Shown one piece after another: positions 36,001 through 47,446 of a stretch of 64,000 nucleotides of DNA. Position numbers and translations under genes: made by a program. Position 1 is the first letter of the stretch. The number at the start of each line of letters is the position of its first letter. The notes under the pieces were generated by a model, which was not told the origin of the DNA, searched no databases, and was given only the letters and a program-made list of their open reading frames with translations. The stretch lies in assembly GCA_963576785.1 (NCBI GenBank), contig OY756142.1:1922001-1986000 (forward strand), given 5' to 3'. This stretch comes from Chlorophyllum brunneum (Eukaryota > Basidiomycota > Agaricomycetes > Agaricales > Agaricaceae).

Positions 36001-38236
36001 CCACCGATGCGAGATTGTGCGCATTCGGGAGGACATGACCCCGCTGAGCGAAATCGATGACAAACCCCAGGGGTATTCGTTGCTCAAATACACCGCCTTC
36101 GCGGCCGATGAGCGATTTTCACAAGGAGGAAGGACATTGATAGAACAGTGCCATAGTCGTAGGAAGAACTTTGAAGGTCTCCGGGACCCAAATCAACCTG
36201 TTCTGGAAGTGGCACGTATGCCTGCCGCGACTAACTGCCTCAATCCACGGATATTATCTCAGGTCGAACCGCCTAAAAAAACCGTGCAGTGTGAGCCCTG
36301 GCATCTCGTCAGTTATGTTTCTGGATTGAAAGTGATGCTCGTACATAGTTTTGATTCCCGAGTACAGCCGCAAGCTAACGGTATCTGCGAGGTTTGTTAT
36401 TTGTCTGCACACCATACATGGAGCTGAAGTTCTATCTGATAGCACTCTGCGCATGGGCTATCTGTTACCTTCGATCATGCGCAGGGTTGACGAGTTTCTC
36501 TTGGTGAAGCAATTAAATGCGAAATTCCTGGAACATTGTATTAGAGATGACTTGCTCATGATGGCCACCGCCTCGCCGTTGGCAGGGAACGACTACGACT
36601 ATGAACGGTTGGAACTTCTTGGTAATCTTAATCTATCTAAACCCAGACCCTAGCTGATTGTCGTTTAAGGGGACGCCTTCCTCAAATACCTTTCTAGTAT
36701 ATACGTCTTTGCCCAAAACCCCGATGGCACCGAAGGTGAATTACATACGGCAAGACAGAGATACATCAGTAATCAGCAGCTATGTCGCGTTACGAGCCAA
36801 CTCGGCCTCCCTGGCTACATCCAACTGAGGCCATTTAACATCAAGACCTGGGTCCCACCTGGAATGAGGTTAGCCGACACTCAGAAGAATTCGACCATGG
36901 ACGTAGGAATCGAACGTGAAAATAAGTTCACACCGCAAATTGAGCCACCTGACCAACCAAATGGAATTTCGTTAATTGGTTCTGGTGCAGAAAAGCGTCC
37001 CAACGGCCGAAAGAAGCGTCCAAAGAAGAGTGTACCCCTGCCAATAATCGCCAACAAGGTAGATTTTGGACTTCTTTCAAAACGAAATCACTGAACTAGT
37101 TTCCAGACTGTTGCTGATGTCGCGGAAGCCATTATTGGCGCAGCATACATCTCAGGCGGGCGCGACATAGCTCTGAAGGCTACCAAGGCCTTGATGATAC
37201 CATTTGTGGAGGTAGAGGAGTGGTGTGACTTCGAACGCAAGGTCCGCACGTCCCACCCCAACGTAGGCTATAGGCCCGTGCACCTTGGGGTGGGTTCCAT
37301 CGAGAAGGTCATTGGCTATAAATTCCGGAAACCCTACCTCTTGAATTTTACGCTGGTGAGATATACCGCATCTCTCTGAAGTGTGAAGGGGACAAACTGT
37401 ACAGCAGACACACGCGGCCCTGAATAGCATGGAGATGAAAGATCATCAGCGGCTCGAATTTTTGGGAGACGCAATTTTGGATTTCTGTAAGTCCCGAGAT
37501 GCCCCTCTTTTCAGTAGACTTATGATGCCCCAGTGGTGGTCCGATATCTGTATAATAAGAACCAACAAGCATCGCCGGGTGAGCTGAGTGCATTGAAAGT
37601 GAGTCGGGGCTTCCTTGATTGCATGAATGGGTATTCATATGGGCACTTGGGGGATATTTACAAACGAAGAGCATAATGGTGTCAAATTCCATCCTTGCAG
37701 CGATTTGCGTCTGGTCTGGGCTGCACCGATTTATTCATGCCACCCCGCAGCTAGGACAGATCATCCTGAGTTATGAAAAAGCACTAGGCGCTCAAGAGAC
37801 CACAGAGACTTTCCTGGCTCGAAGGGAAGAGAGACGAATCGGGCATTATTGGAGGGACCTTGATGCGCCCAAGGTGTGTGAATGCCAGGCACTCATTGAT
37901 TCTACATCGATTTGACCCTGGCAGGTGCTCTCGGACGTGGTCGAATCCATGATTGGTGCAGCATACATCTCCGATAGCTGCTCTCATATTGGCGTCGAGG
38001 CTATCTTTGATAAATTGCTACTGCCTTTCTATGAGAGGTATATCCCTCCATCGTTTCCTGTAGCTCCGCCTCCGCCTAGCAAGAACATGCCAGTATGAGC
38101 CTTCAACCTGATTTTGATTGTCCAGAGATTATACAAAACCAGAAATATCAAGCATCACGAGCATTGCATATTCACCTTCAAATTCATTAGTTCATCAACT
38201 CGGTGGAAAGTCAACCGGAACAGTATGGAATTGTAG
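33069..38236 (+). CDS. Dicer-like ribonuclease III with degenerate helicase domain
   Basis: About sixteen exons (33069-33368, 33404-33504, 33552-33702, 33755-34442, 34477-34622, 34674-34774, 34831-36290, 36349-36391, 36443-36621, 36670-37058, 37107-37355, 37405-37486, 37534-37598, 37670-37873, 37925-38037, 38128-38236) give about 1459 residues. A helicase-like region covers about 165-520, but the DECH box is replaced by YDTT and motif VI has lost its arginine pattern; I find no Walker A. The Dicer dimerisation domain follows (HQATTSFYRYVARMG), then two RNase III domains with intact acids: YERLELLGDAFLKY / DVAEAIIGAAY and HQRLEFLGDAILDF / DVVESMIGAAY. It should cut double-stranded RNA into small RNAs. 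The first junction (a 35-nt intron) and the last exon are uncertain; ATG 33407 may be the true start. Confidence 0.88.
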
Positions 38237-38324
38237 GCTTTCTATTATGTGTAGTGATAGGGCTCTTGTGGTTTATAAATTGAGGACCAAATCATGCCAC
38301 TTCATATGTAGCGGCAAGATATCC

Positions 38325-38668
38325 TCAAGCGGTACCAGCGGACTTTTTCCTACAAGACCAAAGATTATAAGACGGACTGGAGGTAGGACAAAGTTACGTA
38401 CAACTGCCACCAGGATACCAGGAAGGGGATGGAGAAACCGGTTACGAGATATGTAGCGAGTTTGATACCGAAAACACCCTTGTTTTCCTTGGTGGGAAAG
38501 GCGAAGGGTAGATGCTGGGTGACAGTTTGAGGTTGGGATGAGGCAAAGATCCAAGCATAAACATACATGATAGTGACCGTGGGCATCACGAAGAGGGGCA
38601 GTGGTATGCAAAGCACGAGCACGGGTAATGGCTTGACGAGCTGAGGTGCGGGTAAGGAGCGGCAGCAT
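38325..38668 (-). CDS. COX8: Cytochrome c oxidase subunit 7C (yeast Cox8 type)
   Basis: Three exons (38668-38567, 38514-38402, 38349-38325) give 79 residues. A mitochondrial leader MLPLLTRTSARQAITRARAL precedes the mature part HLPFAFPTKENKGVFGIKLA, a single membrane helix (TYLVTGFSIPFLVSWWQL) and the end KKSAGTA. This layout is the subunit VIIc/Cox8 signature of complex IV in the inner membrane. The last exon is 25 nt; without it the frame runs on into non-conserved sequence. It converges with the Dicer-like gene, with about 90 bp between stops. Confidence 0.9.
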
Positions 38669-39547
38669 GGTACAGGTGGTGTTGGTGAAAGGCTACGGGT
38701 TGTGGTTAAGAACGGTATCGGAAGCTCTCGGGAGATGCCACTTTGTGGATCACGTGACATCTCAATTTGTTCATGCATCGTCGGTTGCAATGGTGTCGGT
38801 AAGAACTTTCTCTAGCACCCTGGACTTCTACCACGACGCAAAGATATGGCACTGTCTAGTCAAGGCTGCGTGGTATTGATATTCACACTCTTGAGCAATG
38901 TGGGTTTGTTGTGTGAACAGCTGCAGTGAAGGTACGATGGGCACTAATATGCCACAATTTAACCTGAGATAGGAAAAGAACCAGGCCAGAGAAGAGAAGC
39001 CAGAAGACAACATTGGACAAGTGACTTGAATGGACATTGGTGTATCCTTTGCCCCCGCATTCTCTCTGAAACCGGTATCACTATTCTACACTCACCGCAT
39101 CTTAGTAGTGCGAATGCTGATAGCGGTGTAGAACTAGAACAAAATGTATCTGTATCCGTGCTTGCGACGCGGAAAAGATCTAGAAGAATCGGAGTTGGTA
39201 AACTTTTTTTCGTAGGACAGGAGATGAAGGCAGGTCCGGGGTTTGCGGCATATTTTATTGTTTGGTCATATCGCATGGATACCCGGGGACAGGCAGGTCG
39301 CGCTCGAGCCGGCTTGAGCCAGGCGAAAGCAGTGCATATGATGTAGTGAGCTATTAACTTTAAAACTGGATACATGTATGTGGCGAAAAGAAAGAAGCAT
39401 GTGACCTTGGCTCACGTGCGCGTGATTGAACAGGGCTCGTGAAAACCAAAGCACCAGATGGTTGTGGTGTTTGTGCGAATACCTTTGGTCCGATGCTTCT
39501 TGGGCTCTCAGGCTCTTATCTCCCATCATAGCTTCACGCCCCTAAGA
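38669..39547. other. Divergent intergenic region
   Basis: About 880 bp between COX8 and the aldehyde dehydrogenase. Frames of about 100-140 codons on both strands (for example 39375-38959 minus) look like chance; I see no domain or TATA box. Confidence 0.5.
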
Positions 39548-42410
39548 ATGGCTCACACCGCTACTATAACCATCCCCGCTCTCAACAAGCGAATTTCTGT
39601 TCCAACCGGACTCTTCATCAACAACGAGTTCGTTCCTTCAATTGACTCTTCCGAGAAGATAGAGTATGGTCTTACACTCTGGTCACAATCCACGGCCACA
39701 TCTGATCCATAAGTCAGGCCCATTAATCCTTCCACTGAGGAAGTCATCTGCTCTGTTGTGTCCGGTAATATAAAGGCATAAACCATATCAGAACTCCTTA
39801 CTCAAGTCGCTCTAGCATCTCCTAGGGATATCGATAGGGCCGTTGAAGCTGCTCGATATGCCTTCCGGACAACCTGGGGAAAGAATGTCACTGGTTTCGA
39901 AAGATCCAGGCTCATCAACAAGCTTGCTGACTTGATTGAGCGCGACTCACAGGAGCTTGCCGAGCTTGAAACCCTGAACAACGGGAAGCCTGTCAAAATT
40001 GCAAGGTATGTTATCCATACACTCACCCGTCACTATGCCCCTGAAAAATTTCCTCTCAGGGACTTTGATATTGGCGATACCATCCAGTGTCTTCGCTATT
40101 ATGCTGGTTGGGCTGACAAGATTATTGGACAGGCATGTGCTTCTCTGAATGATTGGGGCCAGAAAAACAGGGCGCTTACTGATTCTCGCTATATTCCCTG
40201 TTTATATTTTGTTGTGAACTCTGCTGGGCCGGCATTTGTCCTTAGACTCTCGAAGTCGACAACAAGACTAAACTAGCCTTTACCCGCCACGACCCAATTG
40301 GTGTCTGTGGGCAGATGTGAGTGGATGAACCCTATCGACCGGTAACTTGACTTGAGTTACCTTAGTATTCCATGGAACTATCCCATCAACATGTGGTCCG
40401 TCCTCAACCACTCTCTTCCAATGTCACTGCTCCTCACAGATTGATATACCAGGGCCTGGAAAGTTGCGCCTGCCCTCGCGGTTGGCTGTACAATCGTTAT
40501 GAAGCCTTCCGAGTTGACCCCTTTGACCGCGCTGGTACGGTTACCTATATAAGCCGTTTTCGAGAGGCTTTGGCTAATTTTGGGCAGAAACTCTCTGAGC
40601 TTGTCAAAGAAGCCGGGTAAAGGGCTCGTTTGTTGAACATACAGATCGTTGAGACGCTCCCTATGCACAGGTTCCCAGCAGGTGTGGTCAATACGGTTCC
40701 ATCCTATGGCTATGTTGGAGGTGCAGCTCTAGCTGCCCATCCTGATGTTGACAAAGTGGCATTTACTGGGTCCACCATTACTGGGCGCAAGATTATGGAA
40801 GCAGCTGCCAAGAGCAACTTGAAAAAAGTGAGTATGTTTGCGTCGCCTTGTTCCGTGACCAAGCGAAATTCTGTTACAGGTATCTTTGGAACTCGGCGGG
40901 AAATCACCTCATTTGATTTTTCAGTCGGCTGATTTGGAACAAGGTGAAAAATTGATTAATTTTTCCAATAACTCCAGCTTTCTCTTTTCCGCTGTCATTT
41001 TTCCGCAACGCCATAAACCGTGGGTTCGTTACGTTCTCAGACACGGAAGTACATCTGTGATAGGTGCACGCAACGTCAAGACAGCGTGCTCAACCACATC
41101 TATCTCATCGGGCTCCGGCAACCTATCCGGTCAATTTCCCTCAGTTCTGCCCGTTGGATGGGGATAGAACATCCGCCACACCAATGAGGCGTGGGTCCGG
41201 TTGAGGATATTTATATTCTTGACACACTCACCAAATTTTATCTTACCACCGCGCTTTTGTGCCTTTCGCGTTCGGTCTTTATTGATATTTCCTTCAGCTG
41301 CCAACTGGGCTGCCCTGGGGATTTGTTACAACACGGGACAGGATTGCACCGCCGGCTCGCGGCTATACGTACAAGAATCTGTTTATGACAAATTCATTGC
41401 CCTCCTTGTCGCCAAGGTTAAATCTACAGTCATAGGCGATGGTTTCAATGAAAAATCTGCTGGTGGCCCAGTGGTAAGCAACGGCGCTGTCCTGAACCGA
41501 AACTTTGACCGAGATGTAAGATCTAGGTGTCCAAAGGCCAGTACGACCGCGTATGGAATTACATCGAAGCTGGCAAACAGGAAGGTGCCAAGCCCGTCCT
41601 GGGTGGGGTCAAGCGAACAGGGAAAGGTTTTTTCGTTGATCCAACTAGTATGTGCGTCGTCAAATGGTTGCGCTGGGGGGCTTAAAACCGTTCCTAGTCT
41701 TTACAGAAATCCGTCCCGATATGAAAATAGTATGTCTCCTTCCCATGATATATCCAGCCTGATGGCAGATGAATCTAAAGGTCAAAGAAGAGGTATTTTT
41801 GAGATACATCCGACCCTTTCAGTGGCATGAATCAACGCCTGAACACAGATTTTCGGTCCCGTCCTGTCAGTGGGCAAGTTCAAGACAGAAGACGAAGCGA
41901 TTACTTTCGCAAATGAAACGAGCTACGGCCTAGGCGCAGGAGTCCATTCCAGTAAGTGGTTGGATATATTGTTACCATTGCTCATAAATAACTGTGTGCA
42001 TCTCGGTATTTATGGTCCAGGTGACGCCAATCAATGCATGCGTGTTTCATCCAGCCTCGAGGCGGGCACTGTGAGTACAGTTATCCTTTATGATTCTGCG
42101 CATATTTTTCTACAACCATCATGTCAATGATATGACACTGTGATCTATTGATGGACTGACCGGAGGTTCGTTTGTAGGTCTGGGTGAACCAGTACAATTT
42201 GTTAAGTAACAACGTACCATTCGGGGGCAAGAAACAATCGGGAATTGGTGTGTTTCACGTTTCCTTTTCTAGTCAACTTCTACGGTGACGAACACTCAGA
42301 ACTCATATGCGTTCCCAGGTCGCGAACTTGGTAGCTATGCGTTGGAGGAATACACTTCCGTCAAAGCCGTGCATTGGAACTTTGGTGAAAAAGTTGAATG
42401 GCCCCTCTAA
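39548..42410 (+). CDS. Aldehyde dehydrogenase (NAD-dependent, ALDH1/2 type)
   Basis: Eighteen exons (39548-39663, 39718-39764, 39807-40005, 40060-40132, 40246-40316, 40366-40395, 40453-40534, 40588-40616, 40671-40827, 40880-40943, 41298-41473, 41527-41647, 41698-41729, 41781-41792, 41849-41951, 42021-42070, 42178-42247, 42319-42410) give 507 residues. Key blocks: [46 protein letters not shown], the general base in [10 protein letters not shown], the catalytic Cys in [23 protein letters not shown] and [17 protein letters not shown]. It oxidises aldehydes to acids in the cytosol or mitochondria. In raw translation it looks broken, but every break is an intron. One intron is GC-AG (40133-40245), one is 354 bp, and one exon is 12 nt. 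Confidence 0.94.
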
Positions 42411-43282
42411 TTATTTGCCTTCTCTGTCTATGCACTACTTAGGCCTGAGGCCTGGGCGGTCCCTTCCAATGATGCCTCCTGTACATCTTCCGAATTTAAT
42501 TGAACCTCAAGTCTGAGGCTGTCATGGGGTTCACCCTGACTTAGTATTGTTCCGTCGCCCACTACAAATCCCGACACTTGAAACTCAGGCTATTGACCGG
42601 CCCACGGGTATTTTCGAAAGGTGTGGAAGTACAAGTCCTCGGAGCAGGACCATGCCTCAGGCCCTGAAGCCCTGAACATCTGTCCACACGCTGACAACAG
42701 AGGCCAGGTTGATTGGTTACCACAGCGCTGCGGCCTTATTTTGTTGGGCATAACACTACTTTTCGCTCCGAGTCGTGCCTCCTGAGCAAAATTTTCAGGG
42801 ATCACCCCGAGCTGACGTTTGGCGTGCACATGCTATTGACTAGCCTATTCCCGACCTTTTCTTCACTTGACTGAATGGTAGCCCCTTCAGTTTTCGGAAG
42901 TTCGCGAGACTTGCAGGGCCTGGACGCGAGGCTTCTCGCTACTCACATGAGCTTCCAACTATTCCCAGAACCACTGCCACTATTCGGAGGGACCATGACA
43001 AGGATCACCACCGTTAATCCACAACTGACTCTCCCAACGACGAAAAGCTTATTATATGGGGGTACCCACTGAGTGAGTCAGACTGCATTATCTTTCGCTA
43101 GAAATTAGTATACAATCAAGAACAACGGTCGATAAACGTCGCGATAACAGAGATAGCAAGGCGAACAAAAAAAGTAAACATGACGAGGTGGAAATTACAG
43201 TGTAGAAAAGTGGTAGGATAAGACGAGTGGCGGGTAGCCAGGGCTCACAGAGTGTCAGGCTCGCAGATATGCTGAGGGTAAG
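42411..43282. other. Intergenic stretch between convergent genes
   Basis: About 870 bp. A 79-codon minus-strand frame at 42829-42590 has no recognisable content. I see nothing else. Confidence 0.5.
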
Positions 43283-43365
43283 TCACCAAGAGCGTTGGTA
43301 AAAATTACTGACGAGAACGATTACGGAAGTTAAGTCATTGACGTTTTAATGATATCGTGAAACGC

Positions 43366-44153
43366 TTACTTATTAGGGTCGGCATATACAACGCCGCTCG
43401 GCTGCTCGTTCGTTGGGTAGTAGGGAGGATGGTCCTCTTGAGGATAGCCGGGCAGCGTACTCATTGGGTTATAGCATTGGGTGGAGACGACGGAGGAAGG
43501 GGGATCTGAGCCAAACGGCGGCTCTGGATAGGAGTATGAGCTGGGGGCCAGTACTGTGTTTGCCGGATTGGGGTAGGGGCTCGGTTGCGGACGGTATGGC
43601 CGCTGCTGATTCGAGCCCGGCCAGTGAGTCCTAGCCTCGCCATAGGGAGGGGAAGGATATAATGGTCCGTTAGAAGGAGGGGTGCTTTGTTCTTGCGGTG
43701 GCAGATGATAACTGAGAAGATGGGGAGCGAGAAAAGAGCGTCATCAGGAACTTCTGTCGAACCCGGCCAGTAGAAAGAAACACTCACTTTGGAGAAGGAG
43801 CGAACGGATGTTGGGGGAGCGCAGCTGGCATGCCGCCATTTGTGAAGCGGTCACTCGACACAGAAGTTTGCGCTGAGTGAGCTTGTCCATGATCAGACTC
43901 GGAGACTTCGCGACTTTTGGGGCTTTTGTCTTCGGCCACTGGCAAAAAAACACAATCTGTCTTGCGATCATGTTTGCACCGCTTGCACGGTGGGACGCTA
44001 TCCTTATTTTCGCACTGAGGGGTATACTGGTCAGATGGTGATGTCGTGTATGACGAGAACAAGAGTTACCTTTAATTTGCGAGCGCGACAACTGGTGCAA
44101 GCCATGTCGGAGCGTCGTTTAATTCTGTCCTGCTTATCAGTAGAGGTCGACAT
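43366..44153 (-). CDS. Small Zn2Cys6 DNA-binding protein
   Basis: Three exons (44153-44070, 44014-43788, 43711-43366) give 218 residues. The zinc cluster spans the first junction: ACTSCRARKLK joined to CENKDSVPPCKRCKHDRK and DCVF, with six cysteines in the Zn2Cys6 pattern. The rest is Pro/Tyr/Ser-rich (PYRPQPSPYPNPAN) and lacks the fungal_trans domain. This is a common small-regulator layout in Agaricomycetes. The end is ambiguous: either the TAA at 43368-43366, or a further intron (GTAAGC...GTCAG) adding NNFYQRSW with a stop at 43283. Targets are unknown. Confidence 0.82.
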
Positions 44154-44891
44154 AATGATGCGGTGTGTAGAGGAGGTTGACTTGGGGAAATACAAACTGG
44201 GGCTGGATCAACACCCCTAGCAGCATTGATTGCATTTTATATATTGCTGGTGGGAAATGAATGAGGAGAAATAATCGGACACCATCAAAAACAGGTTAAA
44301 GTCGAAATCTGCGACTTTCTCCGTATCTGCCAAGCGTGGCGTTTCAATTCTCTACACGTGAATAAGGCATGCATCCGAGGTATCCTACACCGCAGTGGTG
44401 GGACCGAACGCTCGAGTGAATGGGAAGGCACAGAATGCCGACAGCTCTGCGATCACAGCCAAGGCCGTGCTGTCACCAGGTCTCCAGATGAGACTGGATC
44501 AACTCTGCGGACGTCCAAACAATTTTTTTTTCGAGACGCGCTGGAGGGAGAAAGGTTCTGAGTCACAGGTTAAAAGTAGCTTGTTCACCAAGAGAACCAG
44601 ATCGGTTTGGTGCGAATCTGAGATGTAAAAGCCTGATTGAATTGGGCCAAAAACAGCTCCATGATAAATCCAGTTGGAGATGCCTCAAAGGATCTGTGTG
44701 CGACTTGATCATGCTTGTAGACGCTGCCCGGCTATTGGTCCTTGGAAAGTCTGTAGGTGTCGGCGTTCCATTTCCCGTTCAACAACAACCGCCCGGCCTC
44801 GACAGTCCGAGGCTTCGTCATGTGATCGTCCCTCAGCCATCCTGGTAAGGCTGTTCTCATTGACACACAGATGATACACGTGGACTATGAA
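44154..44891. other. Intergenic stretch with TATA box
   Basis: About 740 bp. A TATATAAAA read on the minus strand at 44243-44235 lies about 85 bp upstream of the small zinc-cluster gene. Plus-strand frames near 44358-44848 overlap one another and show no domain. Confidence 0.5.
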
Positions 44892-45865
44892 TTACAGTGC
44901 CAGATAATCTCGAACTTCCTCCTCGCTGAGCTTCCTGAAAGTTGGCTTGGGCCGAACGTTCGCACCGACGGCACTCGCCTCTAAATCTTCGGGCGTCGGA
45001 ACAGTCACAACACCAATCTCAATCGTCTTCTCTGTCATTTGCCCCTCAAACCCTTCTTTCAGTGTCAATAATGCGGTATGGATGGCGTCCTCCAGGCTGA
45101 TGTCGTCGTTGTATCTGAAAGAAGACGTGCTCGAACAGCAGAAAGCTAATCAGAAAGCTGGGTTTCTCACCTTTTTTCCAGAAATGTCTTTGCATTAACC
45201 ATGTTCTTCCCAATTGCGCTCGCCTTCCATGCCCAGAAGGATCCTGATGGGTCCACCTGATATAATGAAGGGCCACGGTTGATGTCCCAACCAGCAACAA
45301 GTAAGGATACGCCGTAAGGTCGGACGCCACTGGAGTGGCAGGTGAGTACATGCCTCTCTTCAGGGACATCATCGACCTACCCCGATTGTGTTGCTTGCTG
45401 CATCACATTTGCGATTTCCTGAGTCAGCACACGCGTTGGTGGGTATTCATTGTATATTTTCCAGTAGGCTTGCGCGCTCTTGCGAGCTTTGGTAACCAAG
45501 ACTCTGAAATCAGGACCCATGCCAGAGTATACGATGCCAATGTTGGGGCAGATCACTGCCACTTTATCTACAACGGAATCATCGATGAGGATGGAAGAGG
45601 TCTTCTTTTCCGTAGCAATCACAATGCCATTGGAAGCTAGTGGTTTAATCGGTGAGTGGGCTCTATGCCTAACGGAAACCACGCACCTTTAATTCCAAGG
45701 CTTGTTGTTCCCTGCGATACTGCAGCTAGAGCGTGCTCGATCTGAACCAATTTCCCGCTTGGCGAGAATACGGTAAGGGAATAACTGGCATTCGTGTCAG
45801 TGAATATTACTCCGTAAAAGGTGATGTATAGAATACCTGTAAGCACCACCGTCCGCGTTGGCCAT
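44892..45865 (-). CDS. PRE8: 20S proteasome subunit alpha-2
   Basis: Five exons (45865-45837, 45784-45687, 45636-45381, 45329-45171, 45114-44892) give 254 residues. The alpha-subunit N-terminal helix is [20 protein letters not shown]. Further blocks are [54 protein letters not shown] and [18 protein letters not shown], ending [15 protein letters not shown]. The closest type is alpha-2 (PSMA2/Pre8), a structural ring subunit of the proteasome. Alpha subunits lack the catalytic threonine, as here. Confidence 0.95.
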
Positions 45866-46256
45866 AGAAAGACGATACAATGAAGAGTAAAGGAATGAGA
45901 GTTCATGACGCGTACTCGTATATTTGTTTGTCCCTGTTGTCGCCCAAGTCGCGTGCACGCGACACGCGATCTCTGAACCTACTTCCACTTTCGTCCACTC
46001 CCCAGTCAGGGTCAGCTTAATAGACCATCTCCAGCAGGCTTGTGCACGTCGCCTCAGCCGAAGATTGTAAACGGCGCCAGACAACGAGGCTTTCCACAGT
46101 TTCGGGACATCGTCGAAGATCCGAACACGGGATACAATTACATTCAGCTTTCTCTGAAACGACTATCCACACATAAACAATCCATCCTACAGAAAGCTCT
46201 GCAACCCCCGTCGACTTCACAAAGATCACAAAAATCGGGTCTGCAGTCCGCAGATT
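45866..46256. other. Intergenic stretch
   Basis: About 390 bp between the PRE8 start and the peroxiredoxin stop. Nothing coding seen; it should hold the PRE8 promoter. Confidence 0.5.
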
Positions 46257-47249
46257 TCATACCTTGAAAGGAGTGGTCCTGAGGTACGGCTAAAAAAGGA
46301 TGAATATAGTCCACTCTGGTCAAAAGACGCAGATTTAACTTGCCTTGTGGACAGTGTGCTCAGGGAAAAGGGCTTTCGCCTCCTCTGTCGTGACGGTGGG
46401 GTGAACAATGACATCATCACCCTTGTTCCAGTTGACGGGAGTGGTGATGCGGTGCTTGTCACCAAGCTGCAAGGCTAAAATATCAAGTTGGTTCAGCATC
46501 CCGCGCTTAGCACTACTCCGATGGAGACCTACAATCGACCACGCTTGTTTCATAAAATTAATAGCGGTTTAAAGCCAATTCGATTCGGTGTACATACCGG
46601 ATAATTTCATCGAAGTTACGACCGGTCGAAGCGGGGTAAGAAATGGTCAAGCGAATAATCTTCTTTGGATCAATTACGAAAACGGTGCGGATCTAATGGG
46701 CATCGAACAGATTAGTCGTAACTCATAGGGATGGCTTGAGGGCTCACAGTGAAAGGCAGACCCTTAGAATCTCTGTTGGTGGCATCCTGCTCGTCCAACA
46801 TGTCATAAAGGGTGGAAACCTTCCTGTCAGGATCGGCAATCTATGAAATGAATTTCGGCATCCTCGAATACAAAGGCTTGTTTATGGCACATACGATGGG
46901 GAATCGGACGTCGGTAGGGCCAAACTTAGCGCCATATTCGTTAATGTCCTTCACCCATGCATGGTGGTCTTCAAGGCCATTGGCAGAAATACCGATGACC
47001 TTGACACCACGTTTTGCAAAATCAGGGGCGCGACGGGCGACCTCACCGAGCTCGGTTGTACAAACAGGAGTGAAATCTCCGGGATGAGAGAACAGAACTG
47101 CCTGGGCTATAATTAGGGCCAAGATACCGAAGTCGCCATCATCAAAGACCCACCCAGGAGTCACCAATCCATTCATGGAACTTGATGGGGCCAGCGGTGG
47201 TCTGGGCCTCAAAATCGGGAGCAATGCTGCCAAGGCGAAGGGAGGGCAT
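46257..47249 (-). CDS. PRX1: 1-Cys peroxiredoxin (Prx6/PRX1 type)
   Basis: Seven exons (47249-47154, 47101-46895, 46840-46748, 46692-46598, 46543-46533, 46474-46344, 46289-46257) give 221 residues. The peroxidatic Cys about 46 is in [14 protein letters not shown]; other family blocks are [39 protein letters not shown] and [16 protein letters not shown]. The end is [11 protein letters not shown]. It reduces hydrogen peroxide and lipid peroxides. Exon 5 is 11 nt and supplies the core of RVVDSLQL, which matches the Prx6 pattern exactly; the last intron is GC-AG. No resolving Cys or targeting leader is evident. Confidence 0.92.
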
Positions 47250-47446
47250 GGTAGTGTGTCTGGGTGGAGAAAGGAAATGATTGTCCAGTTTGGGCAGGCT
47301 AAATAGGCTACAGCAAAGACTAAATCGATCGCGTCTATAATTCACACGCCCTCAAATGGGCGCACTGCTTGCGTTCGCATTGCGTGCTTCTCAGTACTAG
47401 ATTATCAAATCGACATCCAAGCCAAAGCCGGCCCTCATGTCAAGCT

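Noticed and set aside
38959..39375. 138-codon minus-strand frame
   Set aside because: Sequence character looks random; lies in a divergent promoter region.
39548..42410. Aldehyde dehydrogenase as a pseudogene
   Set aside because: Raw translation shows many frame breaks, but all are explained by in-phase introns, one GC-AG and one 12-nt exon; the spliced product is full length with catalytic residues.
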